The notes: a model not told the origin generated them from the letters alone. DNA of 64,000 bases from Adiantum capillus-veneris (GCA_014529385.2 CM043968.1:30951513-31015512), one strand, 5' to 3'. Counted from the first letter of the stretch, positions 21,633 through 32,464 are shown. Made by a program: numbers and translations.

Positions 21633-21954
21633 TGTTGGAATTAAGGTTGCAGGGAAAGGCACACAGCTTGGAGAAGATGAAGGAAGCTCAAGGCACACAA
21701 CAAAGAGTGTATTACTTAGTGTGCAATGTAAAGATAGATAGCCCTAGAGTGATGGGCGTATATACAGTGCATGGGGGGGAAACCTCCTAAAGAGGGGAAA
21801 AATGCGCCGACGGTCCTAGTGTGTTCACACACATTACTACCACATGTATATGGTAGTAATGTGTGCACGGGGGGACAAACCTCCTAAAGAGGAAAAAATG
21901 CCCCAATGGTCCTAGTGTGTTCACACACATGACTACCATATGTATATGGTAACA
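21633..21954 (-). repeat. 5' LTR of copia-2 with internal duplication
   Basis: 322 bp, TGTTGGAATT...GGTAACA. It contains two tandem copies (about 94 bp each) of the segment cctcctaaagagg... to tatatggta(g/a), whereas the 3' LTR has one. Confidence 0.88.
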
Positions 21955-21959
21955 ATGAA

Positions 21960-22489
21960 GCTGACCTGGGTGCAAGACCTTTGCACAAACCTTGGAGGCT
22001 TATGAAGCTGATCTGGTAAATTAGGATAAACTTTGGTAAAAATAAAACTCACCCTTTGGGCTTTAAAACTTTCACCTCTCCTATGAAAAACCTTAGCACA
22101 ATGCTTTGGAGGTGCCGCCAAGCTACTCCCAAACCTGCTACATTTAGATCTACTAAATTTAGATAATTTGTGGGAAGTTAGAATTTCACCCTAAGGCTTT
22201 CAAGACTTCATACTTGGAGTCTAAATATTTATTCTAATGACTTGAGCTTAGCACAATCACTTTTTATTTTTAGACTCGTATAATTGCTCTCAATCATCTC
22301 CTTTGTCATGTACCTTTAATCAAGGTTGCCCGGAATACATTTATCCTTGACATGTACCTATGACTGAGATAATTAGTTAGCAATTACCCTTGCTCTTTTA
22401 TGGACTTTTTCCCTTTTGGTCCCAAGCTTTGACATGTTGGTCCATTAGCACTTAATCAATTTCACTGTTATAAATAATTATTCATGACA
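21960..22489 (-). repeat. Gypsy-1/3 LTR, right part
   Basis: Resumes after copia-2. It ends ...ttcatgaca at 22489; on the minus strand the LTR begins TGTCATGAATAATT, directly after a purine tract. With the left part, the LTR would be about 1.49 kb, close to gypsy-2's 1.54 kb. Confidence 0.65.
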
Positions 22490-22506
22490 TTACCTCTCCC
22501 TTGAAA
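22490..22506 (-). other. Polypurine tract of gypsy-3
   Basis: Minus strand TTTCAAGGGAGAGGTAA immediately precedes the LTR start TGTCATG. Confidence 0.65.
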
Positions 22507-22712
22507 TCATAATCGACCTTGACTATAGGGTAGGGAAAATAAAGGCATAGATAATCTCGTTGCTTCGGGTAGAGGATCCCTTTTTACTCGTCGACCTTCT
22601 TCCAGATGGGTTACTAACTCCACTTGGTGCTCAAAAGGCTTAGCTATCCCAAGAATGTCTTTAATTAGCCCTAATCATCTCTCATAGTGTATTGGCAAGG
22701 TCTACTAGATGC

Positions 22713-22746
22713 TTGAGAGACTAAGCTGCCAAGCTTAGTCTCTCAA
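22713..22746. repeat. Perfect 15-bp hairpin in gypsy-3 3' region
   Basis: ttgagagactaagct (22713-22727), loop gcca, agcttagtctctcaa (22732-22746). It lies between the chromodomain end and the polypurine tract. Could be a 3' RNA structure of the element or a local duplication. Confidence 0.7.
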
Positions 22747-22859
22747 ACTTGATTTATGGTATGCATACACTTCGAACTTATGAATATTTTTTAAAAAATC
22801 TCAAAGTCAAAACAAGACAAAATTCTATATAAAATATAATTGTACACACCTGATTCTTA

Positions 22860-23784
22860 CCTTTGATAGGAGTCATTGTAAGCATTTACAAGGTTTACAT
22901 TATCCTTTAGCTAGATGTCTTGCATCCACTGTGCATCTTCAAAAGGATAGTTTTTAAATTTGACAAGATATCGTTGGATAGCCTTACCACTTTATAAAAC
23001 CTTGTCATCATGTCATAGAATACTCTCTAGCTAAAAAATCTCTTGTTGACCCTCAAACTCAAGTGGGTCTTTAATTACCGGTTCTTTGGGTGGCTCGCCC
23101 TTATAAGGTTTCAAGAGGCTCACATGAAAGGTATTATGAATGAGCCATGTACTTGATAACCTTAACTTATAAGTTGTTTGATAAATAGGCTTAAGTATTT
23201 GAATTGGGCCATAATATCTTTTTGCTAACTTAGCATAATATTTTTGGTGACCCGTTGGACGTCGTTGTGTTCCCTTGCCCATAGTGTGGCTTATGCGTAC
23301 TTTTAGAAACTTGAGCAATACTCGATCATTTTCTTTTAAGGTCAAGGCTCGTCTATGCTTATCGGAAATAGCCTTTTTCTTTTGTTGCGTGATGGATATA
23401 TCTTCTTTGATCGTTTGAAAAGATACTTTAATCTTTGATATACTCATCAATAGTAAATATGCTCCCAAGTGTCTTGAATATTAATTGGAGCTTGAGTCTT
23501 CCTTCAAATACGTCGAAGGATGCGTTTCTTGTAGAAGTATGGATAGTGTTATTATACGCATACTCTACTAAGGATAAATAATTTTCCTATTGATCTTTTT
23601 TATCTACTATTGTAACATATGTTTTAAGTAGATCAATGACAGTTGAATTTGCTATCTCACTTTGGGCATCCGTTTGTGGGTGATAGGCCAAGGAGAAATT
23701 CAACTTAGTACCCAAATTCTCAAAGAGACCCTTCCAAAAATTGATGGTCATTCTCGGATCTCTATCGGATAATATAGATGTTGG
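22860..23784 (-). pseudogene. Gypsy-3 integrase C-terminus and chromodomain
   Basis: From 23784 leftwards: ILSDRDPRMTINFWKGLFEN (core with second Asp), AYHPQTDAQSEIANSTVIDL, then after frameshifts 23468-23031 with ENDRVLLKFLK, AKLAKRYYGPIQILKPI and HNTFHVSLLKPY. A chromodomain follows at about 22990-22920: QRYLVKFKNYPFEDAQWMQD, which classes the element as a chromovirus. In chromoviruses this module guides integration to heterochromatin marks. Truncated at 23785 by gypsy-C's LTR. Confidence 0.82.
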
Positions 23785-24334
23785 TGTTGGCGGATCGACT
23801 GAACAGGTGTCCGCCTGGCAAAACATGTAGCCGAACATCGCATTTGTACTCTATTATTTTTCGAGCTAGTGTAGTGATACTTTGTGTAAATCTTGATTCT
23901 AGAGTAGCAGGTCAATTCCCAGAGTTGTAATTCTATCATGATATCTGTAAAGGCCCATGTGAACTGGCCACTAGAAATTTAGAAATCCCTAGGTATAAAA
24001 TTCAATAACCTTAATGTGAAAGGGGGCTTATCTTCTAAAGACAAATAAGCTTTGTTGTATGTACACTCAAGTGACTACAAAGTGCCAACTTGTCATCAAT
24101 ATAGCTAATGATTGGGTAATCCATTTTCAATTTGAAACTTGAATTGTGTTCCCTCTCTTTGCTCAAGTGGTGGTTTGCTTGTTGAGTTGGTGTGTTTGCT
24201 TGTTAGGTTCACTTCTTTAGATTGACAACCTCAAAGAGTCTCCATGCCTTATGCGAGTCACTTCCTTGAGTATTGACATTATGTTAGTGCCAAATAGCTA
24301 TGCTACAAACGTCCATCGTGGTGATCCACTAACA
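23785..24334 (+). repeat. 5' LTR of gypsy-C
   Basis: Begins tgttggcgga where gypsy-3 integrase similarity stops, and ends ...ctaaca one base before the primer site: 550 bp with TG...CA ends. TATAAAA is at 23994-24000. No 3' LTR was found, so the element is truncated on the right. Confidence 0.6.
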
Positions 24335-24335
24335 T

Positions 24336-24353
24336 TGGTGTGGTTATCGGGGA
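24336..24353 (+). other. Primer-binding site of gypsy-C (tRNA-Asp type)
   Basis: TGGTGTGGTTATCGGGGA against the usual TGGCGCCGTTGCCGGGGA; the differences are mostly transitions typical of methylated-CpG decay. Confidence 0.65.
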
Positions 24354-24861
24354 ATGATCCTTAGATGGTGAGTGACCTAGTGTGTACTTAGAGCGTTCTT
24401 TTCTCAATATTTGTCTTTCCATTCCATTTACTCCTTAGCAATGAAGCAACTAGACATGGGGTTTAGTGTTTGGCAGAGTTTAGAAGTCAGAGCCTTACTA
24501 GATCTATTCTCGAGAAGTAAAGAGAGTTGTGAGTGAGATAGCCAAAAGCATTTTGTTCTTCGATATTCTTTATGCATTCAAAGTGTTGTTTTGTTTTTCG
24601 TTACGACCTTTATTTTTGTTGCTAGATTCATTTCAGTACTTAGGAGTAGGATAAGTACAAACTACAACCATCAAATTGGGATGAAAAAACCAGAGAGAAA
24701 AAAAGTGAAAGCCATATTTTGGACGAAACGACCATAAACTCTAAAAATCAAAGATTTGATGATCAGAACTCAAAAGGTGATTTAAACCCAAAAACAAGTG
24801 CAAAAAAGGGATAACCAAAACATAGAGAGTCAGTTTGGAAAGTTTCATGCAATTTACTACA

Positions 24862-24887
24862 GGAACATGGATTGTGATCCATGTTCC
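24862..24887. repeat. Leader palindrome C1
   Basis: Perfect 11-bp arms ggaacatggat (24862-24872) and atccatgttcc (24877-24887) around tgtg. Confidence 0.85.
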
Positions 24888-25137
24888 CTTGTGATAGTTT
24901 GAGCAGAAAGTGATACCATTGGGTCCAGAGTGGTTCGACATCAATGAATATACATTTTTGGAGAAAAATTGGCACTAAAAATCAAGAAGTTGGACAAAAG
25001 ATACAAAAACCTTGGAAATTGACTAAAAGTTAGGGCTTTTCAAACTTGTTCAGATCCAAATCCAAAAATAAGTGAAAATCTGACATCCACAGAGTGTACG
25101 CATACAGTTGTCCAAATTTCACGTTCAGATGTGGTCA

Positions 25138-25157
25138 AACATGGATTGGGATCTTTG
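25138..25157. repeat. Leader palindrome C2 (decayed)
   Basis: The left arm acatggat is kept and the right arm is changed to atctttgc; the centre is tggg and a ccccc trail follows. The position fits the ~280-bp period. Confidence 0.6.
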
Positions 25158-25432
25158 CCCCCCTTGATCATTTGGAGCTAAGATTTGAGCGCAGTAAATA
25201 GCTGATACCATTTGGAACAAGTTTCCCAAAAGACACAATAGCAAAACCTTGCAAAAAGTTAGTGAAAATAGCCAAACATCATAAACTAGTCAAAAATCAC
25301 AGGCCAAACAAAAGAACAAGAACTTTCTTTTGACTAACAAAAAGTGTTCCAAATCCAAAAATAAGTGGTGGAGTAGACTACTAACACTGCAAGTCATCAA
25401 CATGCTAAAATTGGTGTCCAGATCTGATGGAA

Positions 25433-25450
25433 CATGGATCGCGATCCATG
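25433..25450. repeat. Leader palindrome C3 (perfect, CGCG centre)
   Basis: CATGGATCGCGATCCATG is an uninterrupted 18-bp palindrome, followed by cccccc. Confidence 0.88.
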
Positions 25451-25712
25451 CCCCCCATTAAGGATTTTGGCTGAGATTTGAGCAATAGGTAGCTGAGACA
25501 TAGACAAACACTTTTTCCAAAAGAAGCATTGTTAAAAAACTTGTAAAGAGTGGTCAAAAGAGCAAAAAATAGAACCTTATCAAAACTACCATAGTAGATT
25601 GAAGATTTAACTTTTGGTTGAGCAAAAGTGATATAAATTCAAAAGAAATTTGGGGAGGCTACAAATATCATAAGCTATTAGCTCACCAAATTCCAAGTCC
25701 AAAAGTGGCCAA

Positions 25713-25732
25713 ACATGGATTGTGATCCATGT
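25713..25732. repeat. Leader palindrome C4
   Basis: acatggat / atccatgt arms perfect, centre tgtg, followed by cctc. Confidence 0.82.
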
Positions 25733-25991
25733 CCTCATGTGAATTTTTGGACAGAAACTATACCAGCTTGTAATAGAGACCATTGTGATCAAAAATTCCC
25801 AGAGGAGGACTGCCAAAAAAGTTGGTCAAAAAAGCTAAAAATAAATCTAGGTAAAAAATAACTAAAACGGACCTGGGGATTGAATTTTTATCGACCTAAT
25901 CAAGTCCAAACCACACAAAAACCATATAGCTAGCATCAAGTTACCAAGGGTAAGCTGTATGCCAAGTTTTAGTGCATTCTAACACAAGGGA

Positions 25992-26011
25992 ACATGGATC
26001 ACGATCCATGT
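25992..26011. repeat. Leader palindrome C5
   Basis: acatggat / atccatgt arms perfect, centre cacg, flanked by ggg and cccc, which extend the stem. Confidence 0.82.
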
Positions 26012-26260
26012 CCCCTGTCATAGAGTGAGACATGTTTGCATCATGGTTAGAGCAGGTCACAAGGAGTCTAGTGGTCTTTTCAAGTTTGAATTTGGATATA
26101 AAAAACTAACTCAAAAGCCCAAAACTTCAAGCATTCTGAGCAAGTGCTAGAATTGACCTAAGTTTCAACTGAGATCTCCAAATACAAAAAAATTTAATAT
26201 CATAGCATCTACTAATCATGTTGATCCTAATGGTATCAAGAAAGTCAATATGGCCTCCAA

Positions 26261-26280
26261 ACATAGATCATGATCCATGT
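26261..26280. repeat. Leader palindrome C6
   Basis: acatagat / atccatgt with one mismatch, centre catg. Confidence 0.75.
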
Positions 26281-26468
26281 ATCCATGGTAACATCTTGAC
26301 CTAAAATTTTCCATATGTAGTGCACACATAAGGAAACATATCTCCAAGTCCAATTCTGGGAAAAAATCAGTAAATTTGGATCAAAAGGCATCAAAACAGG
26401 TGACAGACTAAAAATCTTATTGCATACCTAGTGTTGGGCTTTTGACCTATCAAGTCCAGATATGGTTG

Positions 26469-26591
26469 AACATCCATGTCCCTCAACCTCATAATTTGGT
26501 AAAAATTGGTACAGATCCTGTGCATAACCTTGTCTACATACTGTCAAAATTTGAAGTGAAAATTTGAAAGGGAGTCATGGATCGTGATCTT
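26469..26591. repeat. Leader palindrome remnants C7 and C8
   Basis: acatccatgtccctc near 26469 looks like a copy that lost its middle. catggatcgtgatcttg at 26576-26592 keeps the left arm and part of the right. They lie at irregular spacing at the array end. Confidence 0.5.
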
Positions 26592-27181
26592 GTACCTCTT
26601 CATAGTGGGAGTATCTGACTTGATGAGCTTGTAGATATACTTGAGTACATCTCAAATCTCAAGTTTGAGCTGAAAATACCTTCTGGAGACCAAGATACAA
26701 GCCAAAGTTTTTGTGTCCTGGTCTTGCGACTGTTTTGAGTGCTATTTAAAAGCCGTTCACCAAAATTTCTATAACTTTTGATAGAAAACTCCAAATTGAG
26801 TCAAGTATAGCCAAGAAGAAAACTTGTGAGCAATAGGACACAATTAGAAAACCACTTTTAAAGCCAAATTTTTCTAGGTTTCCTAATTCTTAACTTTTAG
26901 GGTACCCAGAACTAGTTTTCAAAGAACAAAGATCCACAAAGACTTGACTTTTGAGAGACCCGACTAGGATCAAAAACGAATAGGTTGCACAAAGCCAACG
27001 TGAGCCTATTTCACAGACTACCTTGAGAGTTTTGAGTGAGACTTTATCATGAAAATTCATCCACCACCAAGGTTTTCTATTCAACTTAAAGACATAGACC
27101 GCAAGAAACGATGCAATACCTTCAACAATGGGATTGGGAGAATACCTAGAGTAGAGGCATCCTCTAATCAACAAATCGAAA

Positions 27182-28640
27182 GTGAGATTCATCAAAAACA
27201 ATGAAGCCATGAGAGTTCTAACGGATCACGCTATTGAGGGTCTGTATAGGCTCACAAACAGGGATCCATATACCTTCTACAAGTGTGGAGAGTTGACACT
27301 TCATAAGAACCTCTATGCATTCACGTATACAAATGCCCAAGGAGTGCAAGTTTTGATGGTGATAAGTACGGACAAGAGTAAAAACTTGTTGATCCAAATG
27401 ACCTAGAAAGATACACATACAAGGGTACTCCAATCTTTGCTTACTTTCAGTCAAAAACGATGCTAGAGGACATGTCAAAGAGGATTCCACCAGGATTTTC
27501 TCCAAGGCAAGACGAGAGAGTGAGAGATGTCTTTGCAAGAGACCACGAGCTGGTTAGATTGGTGATTGAACCATGCATATGAGACCATATCAAGTGGCCC
27601 AATGTGCCAAAACAAAGTACAGTGGGTCAAGGGATTTATTTGTTCATGTCTCACTCTTCAAGCAAGTTTTGAGACCTGAACAAATTGTGAATTTTCATAC
27701 TCACTATGAGATATTTGGGTTGCCATTAGAAGGGACGGTTTTGATGTGGTTCCAACCATTGAACAGAGATGATTTTCCAAACATAGCACAACTCTTGCAA
27801 GAATTCATAGAGGAGTTCTCAAAAAGGGGAATCAAGCACAACACGGTGTCACAAATCTACGCTTTCAAGCAAAAAGTGAACGAGAAAGTGAAGAAAGATT
27901 TGCTTTGCTTCAAACAGTACATAGAGAGGTGTCCCACACAAGAGTTACCACAAGACAAGAAATTATTAGTTCTCTTCATAGAGGGCTTGAAGAACGAGAC
28001 TCTTAAAAAGGACCTACATTTAAAAACATGCACGATGTTTGAGCACATCACTAGAGAAGCTCTATATCTAATTGACAATTGCAAGGCCTACAGAGAGGTG
28101 ACGAACAATACAGAAAATGCGACCAGTAGTGCCTCATCTTTGAAGAGTAAATCCAAAGAAAAGCAAAATGTTCAAACTCCTACGGTGTCGAGCATTGATC
28201 AAGTGGTCGAGGAGGTGATTAGAAGGATAAACAAAGGCTATAAACAAAACTCAAATGTAAAACAGCCTCAACTGAGAAGATGTGATACTTGTGGAGGGGA
28301 TCATTCCACCCATGGTGTAACACTCAGTCAAGACCACAATATATGCTAGGGAACAAATGTCTCTTCTAAATGATAGTAGAGTAGTAGTCAACTACACTCA
28401 ACCAGCATATGTGCCACAACTAACGAAAAATTAGTTTCCATGGATGAGAACACCTTAATGTTCATAGCCAATCAAGAGTATGGATCAAAAACAATTCTTA
28501 CAAGGCAAGAACATCCATTGGTGGAACCACCAGCTAAGTAGCAAGCAGGGCCGTGCTATGAGTATGGAGGCAACCATTGGCCAAGAGATTGTTCACATCG
28601 GGCAAAGAACGTAGAGATATGGAGATATTGTCTCAAATGG
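27182..28640 (+). pseudogene. Gypsy-C gag
   Basis: The N-terminal part is 27182-27406 (LYRLTNRDPYTFYKCGELTL), then a frameshifted stretch to 27570. The central gag domain is the open frame 27573-28349: DLFVHVSLFKQVLRPEQIV, TVLMWFQPLNRDDFPNIAQL and QEFIEEFSKRGIKHNTVSQI. The Trp-containing pattern fits the retrotransposon gag fold. The C-terminus has CDTCGGDHSTHG near 28285 and, after frameshifts, CYEYGGNHWPRDCSHR near 28555, two zinc-knuckle-like units with one Cys lost. It would form the particle shell and package RNA. No RT follows: the element is cut at about 28640. Confidence 0.78.
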
Positions 28641-29210
28641 TGTTACACATCTCATTCCTGGTTGTCTAAAACAAATTTACTCCCCCCTTTAAGAAGCGTT
28701 TTTGTCCTCAAAAACAAAAGTGATGATATCTTTGTAAGAACACTAATGTTTCCACAATGGCATCCATGGTGAATCCTACTATCCATTTGACCAAAACACG
28801 GTTTAGTAGGAGGTTCAATGAACAAGAACATCTTGATTTTCCACATTGTCATCCCTTTACAACCATTTTGTGTCATCGGACTATATCAAACATAGTGTGT
28901 AAACACTATTTATAACTTATCAAAGTATTTTAAATGAGCTATTACAACTAAGAGGTGTCTAAAGAATACCTTGTCTCAACTTTCCATGAACGTGACATGT
29001 TAACATAACTCATTGGCATCTTGATTAAGTCCTTAACTTTCTATTAGTGCTCATCAATAAACAACCCCACCATAACTAGTGATCGAGGTTGACATCTTGA
29101 CCTAAACATGAAGGGGCTAAACCTAGTTGCAACATGCTTTGCGTCATGGTAAGCAAACTCCAACTAGAGAGATAACCTCTTGGGGGGTGCACTATGTAAT
29201 CATGTTAATG
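28641..29210 (-). repeat. Fragment related to the 3' internal end of element G
   Basis: From 28673 (actcccccctttaagaagcg) it parallels 57113 onwards (actccccccttaaggaagat), including ggagg-ttcaatgaa and atcttgattttc. On the minus strand the purine run is the polypurine tract. The LTR that should lie to its left is not recognisable. No intact frame. Confidence 0.6.
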
Positions 29211-29560
29211 TACCACATGAGTTCAGCATTAGGGGTTTTTTTAATGCAAAAATTTTAGATAATTGAACAGAGTTACATTAAAATAAGGGGGTTTTATATT
29301 CAATTTTGAAAAAAAAATCCTAAAATAAGGTTTTTTCCAAGAATGCACGTTATATATGTTGACTCTGACATTAGGTTGGTTGTCACCTCCCTCTCATTGA
29401 TAGGGAATAGAACCACATGTTCTATCATACCCATGTAAGTCTCTAACATGAGCATATCAAAGAACTCCATATTATTCATCTTTGTCATCAGTCATGATGA
29501 CTTAATCTATTGTGACTCACTAGAGCATTGCCACTCTATCTCTGATAGTGGAGTCTGTGT

Positions 29561-29609
<49 letters not shown>

Positions 29610-30850
29610 AAAGAGGGAGATGCACAGAGAGAGAGAGGAGTGTGTGTGCAAAGAGGGAGATGTAGAGAGAGAGAAAGATAGATGCTCTGTGTCGGTGGAG
29701 TAGCCTCTCAAAATACTTGAAAGAGCTCCATTTTCTTTTGTTATCAAAGAACAAGGAGATAGCACATAGATATGGGTTGGCACACATTCCAAATCCACCA
29801 AAATAACACAAAAAGTCAGTGTTTTTGGACAATTTAAGCGAAAACTGAGCCTTTTTTGGGCTCAATTGGAGCCCAAAAACATTTTGCTCAATGTTGAAGA
29901 TAGAATATATCCAATTAGAAACATTTTAATTTTAAATCCCCTCTAATACACCACTCCTAACCATATCTAGCATACATGTCAATCATTGTATTGCATGTAT
30001 TGCTATTCACAAAAATTGGCCAATTCCAATGTTTGCACTACAAGTAAACCTAATAAATGAATTGCCCCACGTAAAAATATGAGCAAAATCACTATCGGAT
30101 TACTGAAAAAACCCATCTAAAGAACAAAATCGGAACTTGTACTGTGTATTTCAATATGTGCACACAAAGTGGCACGACATCGCAAATCACATAAGTGTGG
30201 AAAGTCGTTGTGTACTAGAATCAAAATTTGTAATGCCAGATTTCTAGGAGAAATATTTGCTTGTAGTATGCTAGATGCATCAAGACTATTCCTTATAATA
30301 ATTGTAACTACTTAGCTTTAGAAGGAGTGCCTTGTGTGTGACGGGTTGCCCTCATCCCAATAGAAGATATATATGGTCAAAATTAAATGGGGATGCAGGA
30401 AGCACTTGGTGCAATTAACGACCAAAATTTTGAATTAGCATTGATAGATTAATTTCTTACTTAGTAATAATGAGTCGATCAAATTGTGTACATTATTTGG
30501 TCCATAAGCGACAAGAATGGCAATGACAATGAGCTGCATGGCTTGAATAGATTGTGAACAATATAAATCCCGAGTCGCTGAATTACTTGAAGTTATTCAA
30601 AGAACAAAAATTATATTAAGTTGTTCTCAATTTCATAGCCAATTTTTCTTTGCGAAGATTGAACTCAAAGAGCAAATAAAAGTCTCCTTCAACCACATAT
30701 AGTTGGAGAACAACTGGTTGCTCATTAGCAATGCTCATTAGTAATAAGCCAAGCTTTTTAAATCTTTGTATAATGAGAAATATGATCAAATTGTCCACTA
30801 ATACTCTTGATGCAAATGAATATGACCCACCTTAATACCAATCATGGGAG
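29211..30850. other. No gene seen; AT-rich spacer with GA microsatellite
   Basis: Contains (GA)n at 29565-29608 plus shorter GA-rich runs to 29672. The frames through it are low-complexity artefacts. The rest is AT-rich with no recognised element. Confidence 0.5.
29565..29608. repeat. (GA)n microsatellite
   Basis: About 22 uninterrupted GA units, followed by interrupted GA tracts to about 29672. Confidence 0.95.
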
Positions 30851-30852
30851 TT

Positions 30853-31142
30853 CCATAATTGGAATGATCAAGGGATTTACTTGAGCTTTAACATAATGCA
30901 CTTAATAAGCACAAATAAATCTCCTAAACACATGGAAAAGGGATGCACGACTCAAGGAAACAAAACAACGCTAAAAAGAATTAAAATGCAACCCACAATT
31001 GGAATAATTAAGATAGGGATTTAGATTGATCTTTAACATAATGCAGTTAATAAGCACAAATAAATCTTTTGAACGCATGGAAAAGGGATACACGGCTCAA
31101 GGAAACAAAATAGCACTAAAAAGAATTAAAAAAGCAACCCAA
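30853..31142. repeat. Tandem duplication of ~142 bp
   Basis: Two consecutive copies share tttaacataatgcacttaat, cacatggaaaagggat, ctcaaggaaacaaaa and aaaaagaattaaaa, with scattered differences. No coding role seen. Confidence 0.8.
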
Positions 31143-31590
31143 TACTACATGAATACATGAACCCTTTTATAGTTGTTCCAAGAAAGCGATCACATCCTAC
31201 TTCAAGAGGATTCTCATGATAGAGAAAAGGAGATCTAGTGTGAGTGTTAAGGTGTGATGCACCAATAAAAACTCAATGAATGGAGTAGCCAATGGAATGA
31301 TATTATGGCAATGTACACAAAATTCATGCTATTTGTAGGCTATACAAAGGGTGAATTAAAAATATGGATGCCTAAGGTTGCCAAGATTAAACCCTCTAGG
31401 CTTTAGTTATGCATAAGGTGAATGCACGCCTAGAGCTAATGGACTAGGGAGTTTTAGGTTAGAGTATGTGGGTGACCCTTACCGTTCATTTATCAGCCAA
31501 TCATTAACAAGGGGGCTTTCTCCAATGCATTGTCAAGGCAATAATATATCCTAACCTTGATATATAAGCCTGCTTTATGCAAATGGAGAT
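31143..31590. other. No gene seen; flank of copia-1
   Basis: AT-rich sequence up to the copia-1 target site. Nothing recognised. Confidence 0.4.
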
Positions 31591-31595
31591 GCCAC

Positions 31596-32271
31596 TGTTA
31601 AGTATGGAGCCTGATTTACCCTTGTAATTTTCTGTGGTAAAAGCGCACATTTGTAAGGCCCCCAGTATGAGGAGAAGCCATCGTGCGTGAAGGAAAATCA
31701 CTCACTGGAAACCAAAAATTTTCACGGACAAGAATCAGGGGCAACTTTAAAGGCCTCGGGGGCGGAGGTCCCCGAGACTTTTTTTTTCGCCGGAATATTA
31801 TGGCCGGACGGCGGCCGCAAAGTGGTCAGAAAACAACCGGTCGGTTGGCCGGTGGCCAGTAGTCAATGGCCGATGGCCGGTGGTCGGAAGTCAATGGCCG
31901 GTGGCCGGTGGCCGAATTCAATGGCCGGTGGCCGAATTCAAAAGCGGACTTGTCTTCTCAAGGGCAGCCACACATGGACGGATTGGAGGGTCCGATTTGG
32001 ACTTATTCGCACAAGGGCGGCTACACATGGCTGTCTCTCATAAGAGAGGGCAGCCCTTTTGGCCTATAAAAGGAGGCCATTTCTACACACATTTCATAGT
32101 GTGAAGTTGATACAACAAGGTGAGTGTGAGGTGGTGAGAGTGAAGCAAGGCGGGAGCTCTATCAAGGGTTTAATCCCTTTGTAAACTACTTCTTCTTTTG
32201 AAGTGCTAAAGCCATTGAGTGGTTGCTTTCCCGTGGACGTAGCCCACATTGGGTGAACCACGTATATCGTG

Positions 32272-32306
<35 letters not shown>

Positions 32307-32391
32307 CTATAATCTCTTGTGTGTGAAATCTATCTCTCTCCATTAAGTAATCTACTCAAAAATCTATTTAGCTACGTCTTATTTTCTTACA
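31596..32391 (+). repeat. 5' LTR of copia-1
   Basis: TGTTAAGTATGG...TTCTTACA. It carries a GGCCGGTGG-type minisatellite (about 31850-31940), TATAAAAG at 32065-32072 and a (TC)n run at 32275-32303. Transcription probably starts about 30 bp after the TATA box. Confidence 0.95.
32065..32072 (+). promoter_or_regulatory. TATA box in copia-1 5' LTR
   Basis: TATAAAAG in the context ggcctataaaaggaggcc. An identical box is in the 3' LTR at 36883-36890. Confidence 0.7.
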
Positions 32392-32393
32392 AC

Positions 32394-32409
32394 TGGTATC
32401 AGAGCAAGG
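32394..32409 (+). other. Primer-binding site of copia-1
   Basis: TGGTATCAGAGCAAGG, matching the initiator tRNA-Met 3' end, two bases after the LTR. Confidence 0.92.
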
Positions 32410-32464
32410 TTTGCTCGTAGCTAAATTATCTCAAGGAAAGGATTCCTTGAATTGAGTGGGAGTT

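Larger units (their letters stand above)
16778..21954 (-). mobile_element. Copia-2: complete Ty1/copia element, decayed
   Basis: 5177 bp with LTRs at 16778-17005 and 21633-21954 and a perfect 5-bp target duplication ATGAA (16773-16777 and 21955-21959). Orientation is minus: a primer site next to the right LTR, a polypurine tract next to the left LTR, and gag to RNase H in order from right to left. Coding is heavily interrupted. Confidence 0.92.
24354..27181 (+). repeat. Leader of gypsy-C: diverged ~280-bp tandem array with palindromes
   Basis: About 2.8 kb without a coding frame. From 24862 to 26600 it is a set of diverged repeats about 270-295 bp long, each opening with the palindrome ACATGGAT-4 bases-ATCCATGT followed by a C-rich trail (tcccc or ccccc). 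Filler phrases recur in order (gatttgagc, agctgataccat, ccaaaag, ccaaatccaaaaataagtg). Array positions 24862, 25138, 25431, 25713, 25992, 26261, then a collapsed copy at 26469 and a half-decayed one at 26575. It ends before gag. Confidence 0.8.

Noticed and set aside
24862-26592. CRISPR-like array of regularly spaced repeats
   Set aside because: Spacing is ~280 bp, units are palindromic with diverged filler, and the context is a plant gypsy leader. No cas-like genes.
32394-32409. tRNA gene because of the tRNA-Met-like match
   Set aside because: Only the 3'-end complement is present; it is a primer-binding site. The same holds for the other sites at 2801, 21613, 53578 and 62173.
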